This document shows positions 44,291 through 52,822 of a DNA stretch of 64,000 nucleotides, one piece after another. The first letter of the stretch is position 1, and every line of letters starts with the position of its first letter. The DNA is taken from contig CALVBD010000001.1 in NCBI GenBank assembly GCA_944325635.1, positions 310,001 through 374,000 on the forward strand. Reading direction: 5' to 3'. The notes under the pieces are model-generated. The model searched no databases. It was not told the DNA's origin and worked only from the letters and a program-made list of their open reading frames with translations. The translations under genes were made by a program, and so were the position numbers. The DNA is from Candidatus Gastranaerophilales bacterium (GTDB lineage Bacteria; Cyanobacteriota; Vampirovibrionia; Gastranaerophilales; Gastranaerophilaceae).

Positions 44291-45770
44291 TTTTTCTCTC
44301 CTCTTTTTCCTTATTGTTTTTAAATAAGCCAACATTATATTTTTTACAATAGCGCTTCAATTCCTTCATAACAACATCCGAAAGTATGAAAACCGCTATC
44401 AAATTCGGAACCGCCAAAAACAGAGTAAACGCATCTGAAAGATTAATTATACTTTTAAAGTTCATGGCAGAGCCGATTACAATGAATATACAATATATAA
44501 CCTGAAAAGTCCTCGTTGTCAATTTTGTATCGCCGAAGAGGAAGTTCCAGCCCTTAATTCCGTAATATGAACCGCAAAGCATTGTTGATAAAACAAAACA
44601 GCTTGCCATAAATGTTAACAGAATAGGGAAAAACGGACATACCGTACCGAATGCTTTAGAGGTTAATTCAATCCCTGCAAGTCCTGTGTTTTGCAGATAA
44701 ACTCCGCTCACTACAATAACAAAAGCTGTTGCAGAGCCGACGATTACAGTATCAACAAACGGCTGGAGCATGGCAATAAACGCCTGTGCAACAGGTTTGC
44801 TTGTTTTAACTGCAGAAAATGCAATAGGTGCAGTTCCGAGTCCAGCTTCATTAGCGAACATTGCTCTTCTAAATCCCCAGAGCATGCATGCAAACATGCC
44901 GCCTTCCATAGCGCGAGGCTTAAAGGCTTCCGTTATAATTACATGAATTGTATGCGGGAGATGGTGAATATTCATCAAACAAACCACAAATGCTGAAGCC
45001 ACATATAATGTACACATCACAGGCGTAACTTTTGAGGTAAACTTTCCGATAGCCTTAATCCCGCCAATTATTGTAAAATATGTAATTACAGCAACAATCA
45101 GGCCTAAAAGCCAGCTTTGGTTTGCAAAGAAACTTTTGTCGCCTCCTGTCACTTCCGTAATCTGGGTTGTCATGGCATTAATCTGGAATAAATTCCATCC
45201 GCCAATCATTGCAAAAATACAGCACACCGCATAGATTTTTGCAAGATAGGGTGAAAATTTTCCAAGAAGTTTATGATTTTTTAAACCTGCTTCAATATAA
45301 TACATCGGTCCGCCCGCAACAGTTCCGTTTTTATTTATTTTACGGAATTTCAGCCCGAGAAGCACTTCTGCAAATTTCAGCGCCATTGAGAAAAATCCTG
45401 CAATAATCATCCAGAAAATTACCCCCGGACCGCCGACAGAAACAGCAGCAGCAGATCCTGCGACATTTCCTATACCGGCAGATGCGGAGATTGTTGCCGT
45501 AAGCGCCTGAAAAGATGAAACTTCTCCTTTTTTCTTTTTTACTATAATATCTTTATGCTCATAGTTTTTGGTAATAAGTTTAAGCGCGTGCTTAAATCCC
45601 CATACACCAATGAACCTTGTACGAATAGTAAAATAGATTGCGGCAGTCATCAAAAGCGCAACAAGAAATTCCACCCTGACACCATGAATCGTCACGTGGC
45701 TGAATATTATCCCTGAAATTTTGTCGGCTATCGGTGATAAAAAGCTATCTATTGCACTATCTAAATTCAT
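44250..45770 (-). CDS. Alanine/glycine:cation symporter (AGCS family)
   Basis: 506 residues, about ten TM helices. Family blocks are SSFQALTATISASAGIGNVAGSAAA, GPGVIFWMIIAGFFSMALKFAEV, GGPMYYIE and RAMFANEAGLGTAPIA. Na+- or H+-coupled uptake of Ala/Gly. Same transcript as udg. Confidence 0.95.
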   Translation of the reverse strand: MNLDSAIDSFLSPIADKISGIIFSHVTIHGVRVEFLVALLMTAAIYFTIRTRFIGVWGFKHALKLITKNYEHKDIIVKKKKGEVSSFQALTATISASAGIGNVAGSAAAVSVGGPGVIFWMIIAGFFSMALKFAEVLLGLKFRKINKNGTVAGGPMYYIEAGLKNHKLLGKFSPYLAKIYAVCCIFAMIGGWNLFQINAMTTQITEVTGGDKSFFANQSWLLGLIVAVITYFTIIGGIKAIGKFTSKVTPVMCTLYVASAFVVCLMNIHHLPHTIHVIITEAFKPRAMEGGMFACMLWGFRRAMFANEAGLGTAPIAFSAVKTSKPVAQAFIAMLQPFVDTVIVGSATAFVIVVSGVYLQNTGLAGIELTSKAFGTVCPFFPILLTFMASCFVLSTMLCGSYYGIKGWNFLFGDTKLTTRTFQVIYCIFIVIGSAMNFKSIINLSDAFTLFLAVPNLIAVFILSDVVMKELKRYCKKYNVGLFKNNKEKEERKNEESVPGDCKTEV

Positions 45771-45801
45771 CGTGATTATATTTTAGCATGAACATGACAA
45801 C

Positions 45802-46560
45802 TTATTTCGGTAAATTCTTCCAGTAAGATACATCAGGATTATCGGGATTTTTGTCAAGCATAGCATAGATGGTGCAGCCAAAACCGTTATACTTGTTACC
45901 TGTCTGTTTAATTGAGCAATCAGCAGTAGTACCGGTTTCATCACTATCAGTTACAAGATCGTCGCCCCCGCCTCCAAAGGCTTTAGGCGGAATAATTTTA
46001 TCATTTGCATCAACATCTAATGCAAATAAATCAAACCCTAATCTGTTAGGTCCTTTCAGAGCCCCGTTTGTATCAACATAAATTCTGTTATTTCTGTATT
46101 CTGTGTTGCCAAAGAAAATTGTAATACCGTCAGGAGCAACAACCACCCTGTCAGTAACAGCATCTGCTGTCAAATGTGCCGTATTTTTTCCGTCATAAGT
46201 TTTGTAATCAACAGGATTACTTTTATTCATACAGGACAAAATTGCATTCCCCCATGTGCAAATTTTCCCGCCGTTAACATATTTCATAAATGCTTCTATA
46301 TATTTATACCTGAGTGCCTTTTCGCTCTCATTATCGGTCATAATAACATCTTTCTGTATAAAAGTACCGTAAACACTACCATAATCAGCAATCATTCGCT
46401 GATGTATATTCCATATAACAGACTGTGCTTTTTTGAACCGAACCTCCAATTCTTTTGCCTTGTAATCAGCCATCAACGCAGGCAATGTCATTGCTGCAAC
46501 AACTCCGATTATCCCGAGAGTTATCAAAACTTCCGCGAGCGTAAAAGCGTTCTTTTTCAT
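45802..46560 (-). CDS. Type IV prepilin-like protein
   Basis: 252 residues. Leader MKKN then AFTLAEVLITLGIIGVVAA. The body (IWNIHQRMIADYGSVYGTF, VDTNGALKGPNRLGFDLFAL, ending NPDVSYWKNLPK) is closely related to the G-tract prepilin at 38814, forming a second prepilin subfamily. AGGAGGA precedes the ATG. Divergent from an HTH gene. Confidence 0.9.
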   Translation of the reverse strand: MKKNAFTLAEVLITLGIIGVVAAMTLPALMADYKAKELEVRFKKAQSVIWNIHQRMIADYGSVYGTFIQKDVIMTDNESEKALRYKYIEAFMKYVNGGKICTWGNAILSCMNKSNPVDYKTYDGKNTAHLTADAVTDRVVVAPDGITIFFGNTEYRNNRIYVDTNGALKGPNRLGFDLFALDVDANDKIIPPKAFGGGGDDLVTDSDETGTTADCSIKQTGNKYNGFGCTIYAMLDKNPDNPDVSYWKNLPK

Positions 46561-46605
46561 ACTCCTCCTAAGATTTATTACATAATATTATTACTAATAA
46601 TAAGT

Positions 46606-46634
46606 ATAATATGATAAGTAATAATATATGTCAA
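46606..46634 (-). promoter_or_regulatory. Consensus promoter of the prepilin at 45802
   Basis: Minus-strand TTGACA (46634-46629), 17-bp spacer, TATTAT (46611-46606). The surrounding 100 bp carry TAATAATA/TATTATTA-type repeats reaching to the HTH gene. Confidence 0.65.
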
Positions 46635-46664
46635 TCATGTAATATCTAAGTTTATAATATTAGG

Positions 46665-46874
46665 ATGATAGTATTTAAACTTGATGATTTAATCTGGCAG
46701 CACAGAACGACAGCCGAAGATATCTTTCAAAAAACAGGTATCGGCAAATCAACGCTTTCTACAATCAGAAATAATAAAAATATAAATATAAGTATTTACA
46801 CCCTTAACAAATTGTGCAAATACTTTAACTGCAAAATTTCTGATTTAATGGAATATGTTCCGGATAATGACTAA
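46665..46874 (+). CDS. Small XRE-family HTH regulator next to a prepilin gene
   Basis: 69 residues: a single HTH (DIFQKTGIGKSTLSTIRNNKNINISIYTLNKLCKYFNCKISDL). Divergent from the prepilin at 45802, the third such pair in the window. The stop touches the convergent queA stop. Confidence 0.85.
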   Translation: MIVFKLDDLIWQHRTTAEDIFQKTGIGKSTLSTIRNNKNINISIYTLNKLCKYFNCKISDLMEYVPDND

Positions 46875-47986
46875 CAGATATACATGCAATCCCCGTAGCT
46901 GAAAAATCTGTATCGATCTTTTATTGCTTCTTTGTAGGCTTCAAAGATAAAATCTTTCCCCGCCAATGCGCTCACAAGCATTAAAAGCGTAGATTTCGGC
47001 AGGTGAAAATTCGTTATAAGATTATCGATGACTTTAAATTCATACGGCGGATAAATGAAAAGTTCGGAATGGTCGTGACAAGCCTTTATTTCGCCGTATT
47101 TTTGATAAGCTGTTTCAAGGGTTCTGACCGTCGTAGTTCCGACCGCAATTATTTTCTTTCCTTCTGATTTTGCTTTATTAATCGCATCTGCCGCATCTTG
47201 TGTAATTTCAAAAGTTTCAGAGTGCATTTTATGGTCTAACACATTTTCGCATTTTACCGGACGAAAAGTTCCCAGCCCGACATTTAGAGTAACATAAGTA
47301 ATTCCGACACCCTTATCTTTTAACTTTTGAAGAATTTCCTCCGTAAAATGCAGCCCCGCAGTCGGTGCGGCAACTGAACCTTCATCTTTTGCATAAACTG
47401 TCTGATATCTTTCAAAATCAAGCTTTTTAATATCTTCCGTCTGCATTTTACGCTCAATATAAGGAGGAAGCGGAATATTTCCGTTTCTGTGCAGAACATC
47501 AAGAAGATTTCCGTCATAAATAAGTTTCACCAGCCACTCGCCGTCATCTTCAAGTCTTTGGATAACTTCAACAGATAATTCATCGCTGACTTTGACGATT
47601 GTACCTGATTTAACGCGTTTGGAGGGCTTTATTAATACCTGCCAGCACCCCTCACCCGATGCACTAAATTCACTTTGTTCATCAAGTGCATCTTCCCTCT
47701 CCCGCAAGGGGCGAGGGTTTATATCTGATTGTTTCAACAGAAAAATTTCAATCTTTGCGCCGGTTTCTTTTGTTCCGTAAAGACGCGCCGGCATAACCTT
47801 GGTATTATTCAATACAAGAAGTGAATTCTTATCTATTAAATCCACAATATCATAGAAATGTTTATGAGAAATTGAATGCTTGTCCCTGTTGAGTACAAGC
47901 ATTCTTGAATTTTCCCTTTTATCAGCCGGAAGCTGGGCTATAAGTTCCTCCGGTAAATCATAATCAAAATCAGATAATAGTAACAT
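46871..47986 (-). CDS. queA: S-adenosylmethionine:tRNA ribosyltransferase-isomerase with repeat insertion
   Basis: 371 residues. Family blocks are LPEELIAQLPADKRENSRMLV, VLNNTKVMPARLYG, VAAPTAGLHFTEE, VTLNVGLGTFRPV and ITNFHLPKSTLLMLVSA. It makes epoxyqueuosine in tRNA wobble positions. Residues ~88-113 (PRPLREREDALDEQSEFSAS plus GEG) match no QueA sequence; they are the translation of the palindromic repeat at 47646-47719 and keep the frame open. ATG at 47986 preferred over an upstream TTG that overlaps the previous gene. Confidence 0.95.
   Translation of the reverse strand: MLLLSDFDYDLPEELIAQLPADKRENSRMLVLNRDKHSISHKHFYDIVDLIDKNSLLVLNNTKVMPARLYGTKETGAKIEIFLLKQSDINPRPLREREDALDEQSEFSASGEGCWQVLIKPSKRVKSGTIVKVSDELSVEVIQRLEDDGEWLVKLIYDGNLLDVLHRNGNIPLPPYIERKMQTEDIKKLDFERYQTVYAKDEGSVAAPTAGLHFTEEILQKLKDKGVGITYVTLNVGLGTFRPVKCENVLDHKMHSETFEITQDAADAINKAKSEGKKIIAVGTTTVRTLETAYQKYGEIKACHDHSELFIYPPYEFKVIDNLITNFHLPKSTLLMLVSALAGKDFIFEAYKEAIKDRYRFFSYGDCMYIC
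47646..47719. repeat. Palindromic repeat inserted in frame in queA
   Basis: Contains CCCTCTCCCGCAAGGGGCG (near 47695) with the same 23-nt palindrome as in argS, preceded by a GATGCACT/AGTGCATC hairpin (47658-47692) and CCCCTCACCC at the left end. Confidence 0.85.
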
Positions 47987-47987
47987 T

Positions 47988-48305
47988 TTACAACTTTCCG
48001 TCAAATCCGCACATCCAGAAAAAGAAACTAGAAATTCGACTTGCGAGATTTGGCTTTTTATAAAATAATTTTATATCTTCCGCACCTTCTTTTGTAAGCT
48101 GCCAGTTATTACGTGAAAAATCATTTACCGGAATTTTAATAGTTCGTGAATAAAGAGCATTCTGGATTTCTTCATTCGCAAATTTTGAACGCAAGTCGCT
48201 GACTTTACCGCGTTGTTTTACGTAGATATATTTTGTAAACTCTGATGCACGCTGTTCAAAACGCATGCCCCGATATCTTTCGACTAAACGGTTAAGGACT
48301 TTCAA
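47988..48305 (-). CDS. Small protein of unknown function between queA and yidC
   Basis: 105 residues, basic, no TM until a weakly hydrophobic C-terminus (ISSFFFWMCGF). No family recognised. It lies 3 bp after yidC and 1 bp before queA, so it belongs to the same transcript. Confidence 0.7.
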   Translation of the reverse strand: MKVLNRLVERYRGMRFEQRASEFTKYIYVKQRGKVSDLRSKFANEEIQNALYSRTIKIPVNDFSRNNWQLTKEGAEDIKLFYKKPNLASRISSFFFWMCGFDGKL

Positions 48306-48308
48306 CCT

Positions 48309-49406
48309 TTATTTTCCTTTCTTGTTATCATCAACAATTTCGGCTTCAATTACCTTATTGCCGTCAGAGGCCGTGACTTTCTTTGCAGCATCTTCACGTT
48401 CAAGCTGTTTATTAATTATTACCGTCTGCAATACCTGAACAATATTGCTTACAATCAAATAAATAAACACACCTGCAGGAATAGGAACTATTACAAATGT
48501 ACCTATAATCATTACAGGCATGAAGGTTCCCATTGATTTCTGTATAGCTTCCTGTGTCGGATCGAGTTCTGCCTTATTCTTGTTGGTCGCCATAATAAGC
48601 TTCTGCGAAAGCCACATTGTAATACCAAAAAGAACAATCAGAGCCAATACATCCCAGTGGAATTCTTTTTTAATTTCAACAGTAGGAACAGATGCTATTA
48701 AAAGTCCATCCTGACGTTTAAAGGTTATGTTTTCCATCTCTTTTGTATTAACATCTGTTATTGTTATTTCTGCCTTTTCAATTTTGTCAAGCTGGCTGAA
48801 TTTTAAATCAAGATGATCAAGACTCATTTTGAAATCAATATTTTCGCCAGGTTTAATATCGCCCTGAACTTCAAGAGCATTTTTAGGTTTTGTAATTTTT
48901 ACATTATTAAGAACTTCGTCCGGAAGATAAACTTTTGCAACCTTACCCGGAATAAATGTATCATACTTAGATGTTCCCATTTTACCGTCATTAGAGATAC
49001 CTGCGCTTGCGCGGAGAGTCGTGTCTAATCTATCTATAAATAAGAATTTGGAATTACCTGCAGCCTGAATAAATGCGGGATTCATCAATGCTGAATACAA
49101 AAGGATGAATATAGGCATTTGAATTAACAAAGGCAGACATCCGCCCATAGGATTAAAATTATGTTCTTTATAGAACTCCATCATTTTTTGCTGCATAACC
49201 TGCGGATTTGACTTATATCTATCCTGAATTGCCTTCAATTTTGGCTGGAGGTTCTGCATCATCTTCATAGAACGCTGCTGGGATGCGTTCAGTGGCCATA
49301 ATGCCGCTCTTACAATAAGAGTTAGTACAACAATCGCTAACCCATAGCTTCCGACAAAAGAAGCCAGTATCTTTAATAATTCAATGGTTAAACCTACAAA
49401 ATCCAC
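48309..49406 (-). CDS. yidC: Membrane protein insertase YidC/Oxa1 family
   Basis: 365 residues from the GTG at 49406 (AGAGG and AGGGAAA upstream); 42 extra in-frame codons toward 49532 have no family support. Core blocks are YGLAIVVLTLIVRAALWPLNASQQRSMKMMQ (with the groove Arg), PLLIQMPIFILLYSAL, FHWDVLALIVLFGITMW and IPAGVFIYLIVSNIVQVLQ. About 120 residues (~130-248) are inserted between the second and third core TM helices and are beta-rich (KPGENIDFKMSLDHLDLKFS); I recall a similar insert in cyanobacterial YidC. Inner membrane. Confidence 0.93.
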   Translation of the reverse strand: MDFVGLTIELLKILASFVGSYGLAIVVLTLIVRAALWPLNASQQRSMKMMQNLQPKLKAIQDRYKSNPQVMQQKMMEFYKEHNFNPMGGCLPLLIQMPIFILLYSALMNPAFIQAAGNSKFLFIDRLDTTLRASAGISNDGKMGTSKYDTFIPGKVAKVYLPDEVLNNVKITKPKNALEVQGDIKPGENIDFKMSLDHLDLKFSQLDKIEKAEITITDVNTKEMENITFKRQDGLLIASVPTVEIKKEFHWDVLALIVLFGITMWLSQKLIMATNKNKAELDPTQEAIQKSMGTFMPVMIIGTFVIVPIPAGVFIYLIVSNIVQVLQTVIINKQLEREDAAKKVTASDGNKVIEAEIVDDNKKGK

Positions 49407-49566
49407 TTTCCCTAATCCTCTCTTAACAAGTGTAAAATCTTTCCCTAAAAGCTTAATATAAAATTTTAGCAAAGTCAAATTATAATAAGTTTTTATTGCG
49501 TTAAAAGTGTTTTTATAATATAAAAATACCATATTAATTGTTTTATTATGAAAAGGAGATTAAACT

Positions 49567-50397
49567 ATGCAAAGTGAATTAAAGAAACTTTTTTACGACT
49601 CTTACATATCAAAAGACCAAAAGCATAAAGTGATAAAAATACTGGGTGTAAAATGTAAATTTAGACGCAGAAACTTTAACGAAGATATTTATGAAATGTG
49701 CCATCAGATACTGACAAAACTGTCACTGCCGGATAATATTTTTAGATTAAACAACACAAAATTTTATGTACCAAACTATCCTCTTGATACAATTCAACGC
49801 TGGATTGTAGATAAGTCAGAATTTTATGAAGAAGAACTGTTAAAAGAACTTGAACACATAATCCCTAATGATGCAGTAATATGCGATATAGGTGCAAATA
49901 TCGGAAACCACTCTTTATATTGGGCGTCAAATATGCAAATCAAAAAAATATATGCATTTGAACCTGTTGATACAACATATAACATTTTAGAAAAAAATAT
50001 AAAAATTAATAATCTTGAAAACATTATAAAGCCACTAAACATAGGTTTAAGTGATGAAAAGGGCACGGGAATTATAAACATTTATTCAAATGACAATATA
50101 GGAGGAACCAGTATTAAAAAATCCAACAAAAATAATGGAGGAATAAAAATTGATAAACTTGATAATATTAAAATTATAGAAGAAAAACTTGATTTTATAA
50201 AAATTGATGTAGAAGGTCATGAACTTCTTGCTTTAAAAGGTGCAAAACAAACCATTAATAAATACAAACCATTAATATTTATAGAAATATTTCCTGAAAA
50301 TTTCGAGGAATTAAATAAACTTTTATTGTCATACCAATATAAATTAACACAAAAATTTTGTGATAATAATTACCTTTTTGCGCCTGATGAAATATAA
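49567..50397 (+). CDS. FkbM-family methyltransferase
   Basis: 276 residues. SAM-binding block VICDIGANIGNHSLYWA (104-120), IYAFEPVDTTYNILEKN, then LDFIKIDVEGHELLALKGA, the FkbM signature, and IFIEIFPENF. Probably modifies a glycan or lipid; substrate unknown. AAAGGAG lies nine bases before the ATG. Locally more AT-rich than its neighbours, as often seen for surface-glycan genes. Confidence 0.9.
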   Translation: MQSELKKLFYDSYISKDQKHKVIKILGVKCKFRRRNFNEDIYEMCHQILTKLSLPDNIFRLNNTKFYVPNYPLDTIQRWIVDKSEFYEEELLKELEHIIPNDAVICDIGANIGNHSLYWASNMQIKKIYAFEPVDTTYNILEKNIKINNLENIIKPLNIGLSDEKGTGIINIYSNDNIGGTSIKKSNKNNGGIKIDKLDNIKIIEEKLDFIKIDVEGHELLALKGAKQTINKYKPLIFIEIFPENFEELNKLLLSYQYKLTQKFCDNNYLFAPDEI

Positions 50398-50440
50398 TCA
50401 CACCAGTCGAAAATCAGTCGCAAAATAAAATTTTAACATA

Positions 50441-50478
50441 AAATAAAGGCTTTAGAAAATCTCTAAAGCCTTTATTTA
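50441..50478. terminator. Bidirectional terminator between fkbM-type gene and tRNA-Pro
   Basis: Perfect 16-bp stem AAATAAAGGCTTTAGA / TCTAAAGCCTTTATTT with a 5-nt loop. Confidence 0.9.
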
Positions 50479-50482
50479 TAAA

Positions 50483-50559
50483 TGGTCGGGATGACACGAT
50501 TTGAACGTGCGACCCCCTCGTCCCAAGCGAGGTGCGCTACCAAGCTGCGCCACATCCCG
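50483..50559 (-). tRNA. tRNA-Pro (anticodon TGG)
   Basis: Acceptor CGGGATG/CATCCCG, anticodon stem CCTCG/CGAGG around loop CTTGGGA (TGG), T loop with GTTCGAATC. CCA is encoded, unlike in the two tRNA-Arg genes. Preceded 5' by a partial copy of itself (see next). Confidence 0.96.
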
Positions 50560-50593
50560 ACGGTATTTAGTTTTCAAATGTTTCACATTTGAA

Positions 50594-50661
50594 AGGTGCG
50601 CTACCAACCTCTCGTGAAACATTTCGCAGGATTGTTTCACTCGGCAGAGTGCCACATCCCG
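50594..50661 (-). pseudogene. Partial 5' copy of tRNA-Pro with a hairpin insert in the D arm
   Basis: Minus strand: CGGGATGTGGC (tRNA positions 1-11; 50661-50651) and TTGGTAGCGCACCT (50607-50594) match tRNA-Pro, but the 5 nt between them are replaced by 43 nt (50650-50608). The insert carries GTGAAACA/TGTTTCAC (50614-50640) and CACTC/GAGTG (50638-50651) hairpins. Between this copy and the real tRNA lies CAAATGT TTC ACATTTG. Confidence 0.8.
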
Positions 50662-50733
50662 AGGCTCAACTGAACATCTGTTCAGCGGGCTTCTCTAATT
50701 TAACGCAAACATTTTTTCGCGTCAAGAGTTTTT

Positions 50734-51573
50734 TTAACCGTAAAGTCTGTTTTTTAATTTATCTTCAACAAAAGCGTATTTTGTGCTTATGCCAAGACCT
50801 ATTCCTGCAAGAAGATATGTTGCCCATGCAAACAGGTAATTACGTTTTAGAGCACCAAGATTGATTGATTTTCCAAGAGTTTTTCCAGCCTGTTTAATGC
50901 CACGCAAAGAGGCAAGACCTTCTTCTGCTATTGTCGGAAGAAAAGCACAGAACCCTAATACTCCGGCATTTCGTTCAACAAAATTCTTTTTCCCGTCTTG
51001 TCTTGGCGGCAGCAAACTGCTTGCAAACAATGCCGCAGCTGGTGCAAATACGGCATATCTTCTTGATTTTTGAAGCAATTTTAAAAACCCGTTTTTAGCA
51101 TTTGCGGCATGCCCTATTTCATGTGGCAGAAGGGCCGGTTTTGATTTTGGAGCAACAGCAAGCTTTAAGTCATCACTGTAAAAAGCATTCTTACCGTCTG
51201 CGACTATGGCAAACTCATTCGCATACGCAGGACCGTATTTTTGAATAAATTTTGGCAAATTTTCTCTTGAAACAAGTTTTACGTCAATATTCAAGTTATG
51301 CTTATCGCACATGTCTTTGACAACTTTACAGACATTTTCCTCATTCGTGAATTCTTTTCCGTTAACAAGCTTATGTCCTAACCATTCAGACACTTTATTT
51401 AATGAAGAAGCAACGAGCTGCAAAAGACCTGCCGTTATTGCAGTCTTTGCGACATCTGCACCTTCAGATAATCCTGGGCTATCCATTTGCGGAGCATAAT
51501 AAGGATTGCCGTAATACAGCGGGTAATCAAAACTCACACGATTAGGATAATTATAATTTTGCACCTGAAGCAT
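50734..51573 (-). CDS. Membrane-associated zincin metalloprotease candidate
   Basis: 279 residues from the ATG at 51573 (AGGAG upstream). Tyr/Asn-rich N-terminus (MLQVQNYNYPNRVSF), then LLPHEIGHAANA (HEIGH at 151-155, the HExxH zinc motif), a hydrophobic pair after it (about 173-190 and 203-215), AEEGLASLRG (E217/E218 as possible third ligand) and a last TM (about 240-258). The plan recalls M48/M50-like membrane peptidases, but I cannot place the family. Confidence 0.7.
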   Translation of the reverse strand: MLQVQNYNYPNRVSFDYPLYYGNPYYAPQMDSPGLSEGADVAKTAITAGLLQLVASSLNKVSEWLGHKLVNGKEFTNEENVCKVVKDMCDKHNLNIDVKLVSRENLPKFIQKYGPAYANEFAIVADGKNAFYSDDLKLAVAPKSKPALLPHEIGHAANAKNGFLKLLQKSRRYAVFAPAAALFASSLLPPRQDGKKNFVERNAGVLGFCAFLPTIAEEGLASLRGIKQAGKTLGKSINLGALKRNYLFAWATYLLAGIGLGISTKYAFVEDKLKNRLYG

Positions 51574-51683
51574 TATATTCTCCTGCACTTCTACACTAAA
51601 ATTAAACCGCTTAAAGCAATTTTATTGCCAATTTTTCATATTATTTTACAAATCTTATAACATATCCATGTTAAAATAAAAAT

Positions 51684-52106
51684 ATGAAACATACATTTGA
51701 ACAAAAAGTTTTTTATTCGGATACTGATGCATACGGCGTTGTCTGGCACGGATCATATTTAAGATGGCTGGAAATGGGCAGAGTGTACCTTTGCGAAATG
51801 ATGGGGCATAATCTGATTGAACTTAAAGAACAAGACATTGTGCTTCCTGTTACAAACCTGAATATCAGATATAAAATGTCAGCCAAATTAAATGATGAGA
51901 TTGTAATCGAAACGGAAATTTCAAAGTTTAACGGGTTTTCCGTAACGTTTAAGCAATGCATCAAATCAAAGGAAACTGGCAAAAAATATATTGAAGCCGA
52001 AATTGATGTTGTCGCAATATCCAATGACGGTAAATTGTATAGACGAATGCCGCAGGTTCTTGCTGAATGCTTTGAAAGGGCTCTAAAATGTCCGGTACTC
52101 GCTTAA
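51684..52106 (+). CDS. ybgC: YbgC/FadM-type acyl-CoA thioesterase (4HBT fold)
   Basis: 140 residues. The hot-dog thioesterase block YSDTDAYGVVWHGSYLRWLE contains the catalytic Asp (D15) and the His-Gly motif; VTNLNIRYKMSAKLNDEI follows. Hydrolyses acyl-CoA. Its last 19 bp overlap the next gene, so three genes (thioesterase, pseudouridine synthase, coaE) form an overlapping operon. Confidence 0.9.
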   Translation: MKHTFEQKVFYSDTDAYGVVWHGSYLRWLEMGRVYLCEMMGHNLIELKEQDIVLPVTNLNIRYKMSAKLNDEIVIETEISKFNGFSVTFKQCIKSKETGKKYIEAEIDVVAISNDGKLYRRMPQVLAECFERALKCPVLA

Positions 52107-52822
52107 ACAAGTATATTGCTTCTTCCGGCCTATGTTCAAGAAGAAAAGCCGATGAACTTATTGAAGAAGGCAGAGTCCTCGTTAACGGTAAAAAAGTAAC
52201 GGAACTTGGGTTTCTTGTCCAGCCGAAAGATAAAGTTTTTGTTGATAAAAAACTTATCCATCCTGTAAAACATGAATATTACAGGTTTTATAAGCCTGCC
52301 GGCTATATTACTACAGCAGATGACGAAAAAGGCAGAAAAACAATTTACGATTTGCTTCCGGAAAACTTTCAGAGTTTAAAACCTGTAGGAAGGCTTGATA
52401 AGGATTCTACAGGGCTTTTAATTCTCACAAACGACGGAGACCTAATAAACGAACTAACCCATCCGTCTGTTAAGGTGCCTAAGGTTTATCTTGTTTCAAT
52501 CAACGGACAAATTCACAGACATGAACTTGAACAGCTTGCTAACGGAGTAGAAATAGAAAAAGGCAAAATCGCTTATGCTGATATTTCGGTTATAGAGATG
52601 ACAAACGAAAAAACGACAATGCAGATAACTCTTTATCAGGGATTGAATCGGCAGATAAGAAAAATGTTTGAATATGTAGGCTATGAGGTAAAATCATTAA
52701 AAAGAATTCAGCATGCCACTATTACATTGCAAGGATTAAAACGCGGGGATGTAAAACCAATAAAGCCGCAGCAGATAAAAGAACTCAAAAATTTTCTTAA
52801 CAGGATTTCGAAAAATGCTTAA
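52088..52822 (+). CDS. RsuA/RluB-family rRNA pseudouridine synthase
   Basis: 244 residues. N-terminal S4 domain (TRLNKYIASSGLCSRRKADELI), catalytic block GRLDKDSTGLLILTNDG (Asp), then GLNRQIRKMFEYVGYEV. Modifies 16S or 23S rRNA; RluB is the more likely match but is not proven. Overlaps coaE by 8 bp. Confidence 0.92.
   Translation: MSGTRLNKYIASSGLCSRRKADELIEEGRVLVNGKKVTELGFLVQPKDKVFVDKKLIHPVKHEYYRFYKPAGYITTADDEKGRKTIYDLLPENFQSLKPVGRLDKDSTGLLILTNDGDLINELTHPSVKVPKVYLVSINGQIHRHELEQLANGVEIEKGKIAYADISVIEMTNEKTTMQITLYQGLNRQIRKMFEYVGYEVKSLKRIQHATITLQGLKRGDVKPIKPQQIKELKNFLNRISKNA

Noticed and set aside
49407-49532. 42-codon extension of yidC toward 49532
   Set aside because: No family match; the GTG at 49406 has a better ribosome binding site and gives the usual N-terminus.
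50441-50478. Possible CRISPR-like or attachment repeat next to tRNA-Pro
   Set aside because: A single perfect hairpin between convergent units; a terminator explains it. No spaced repeat array was found anywhere in the window.
50589-50864. 91-codon ORF over the tRNA-Pro partial copy
   Set aside because: Antisense to the tRNA-like copy and to the zincin gene; no supporting signals.
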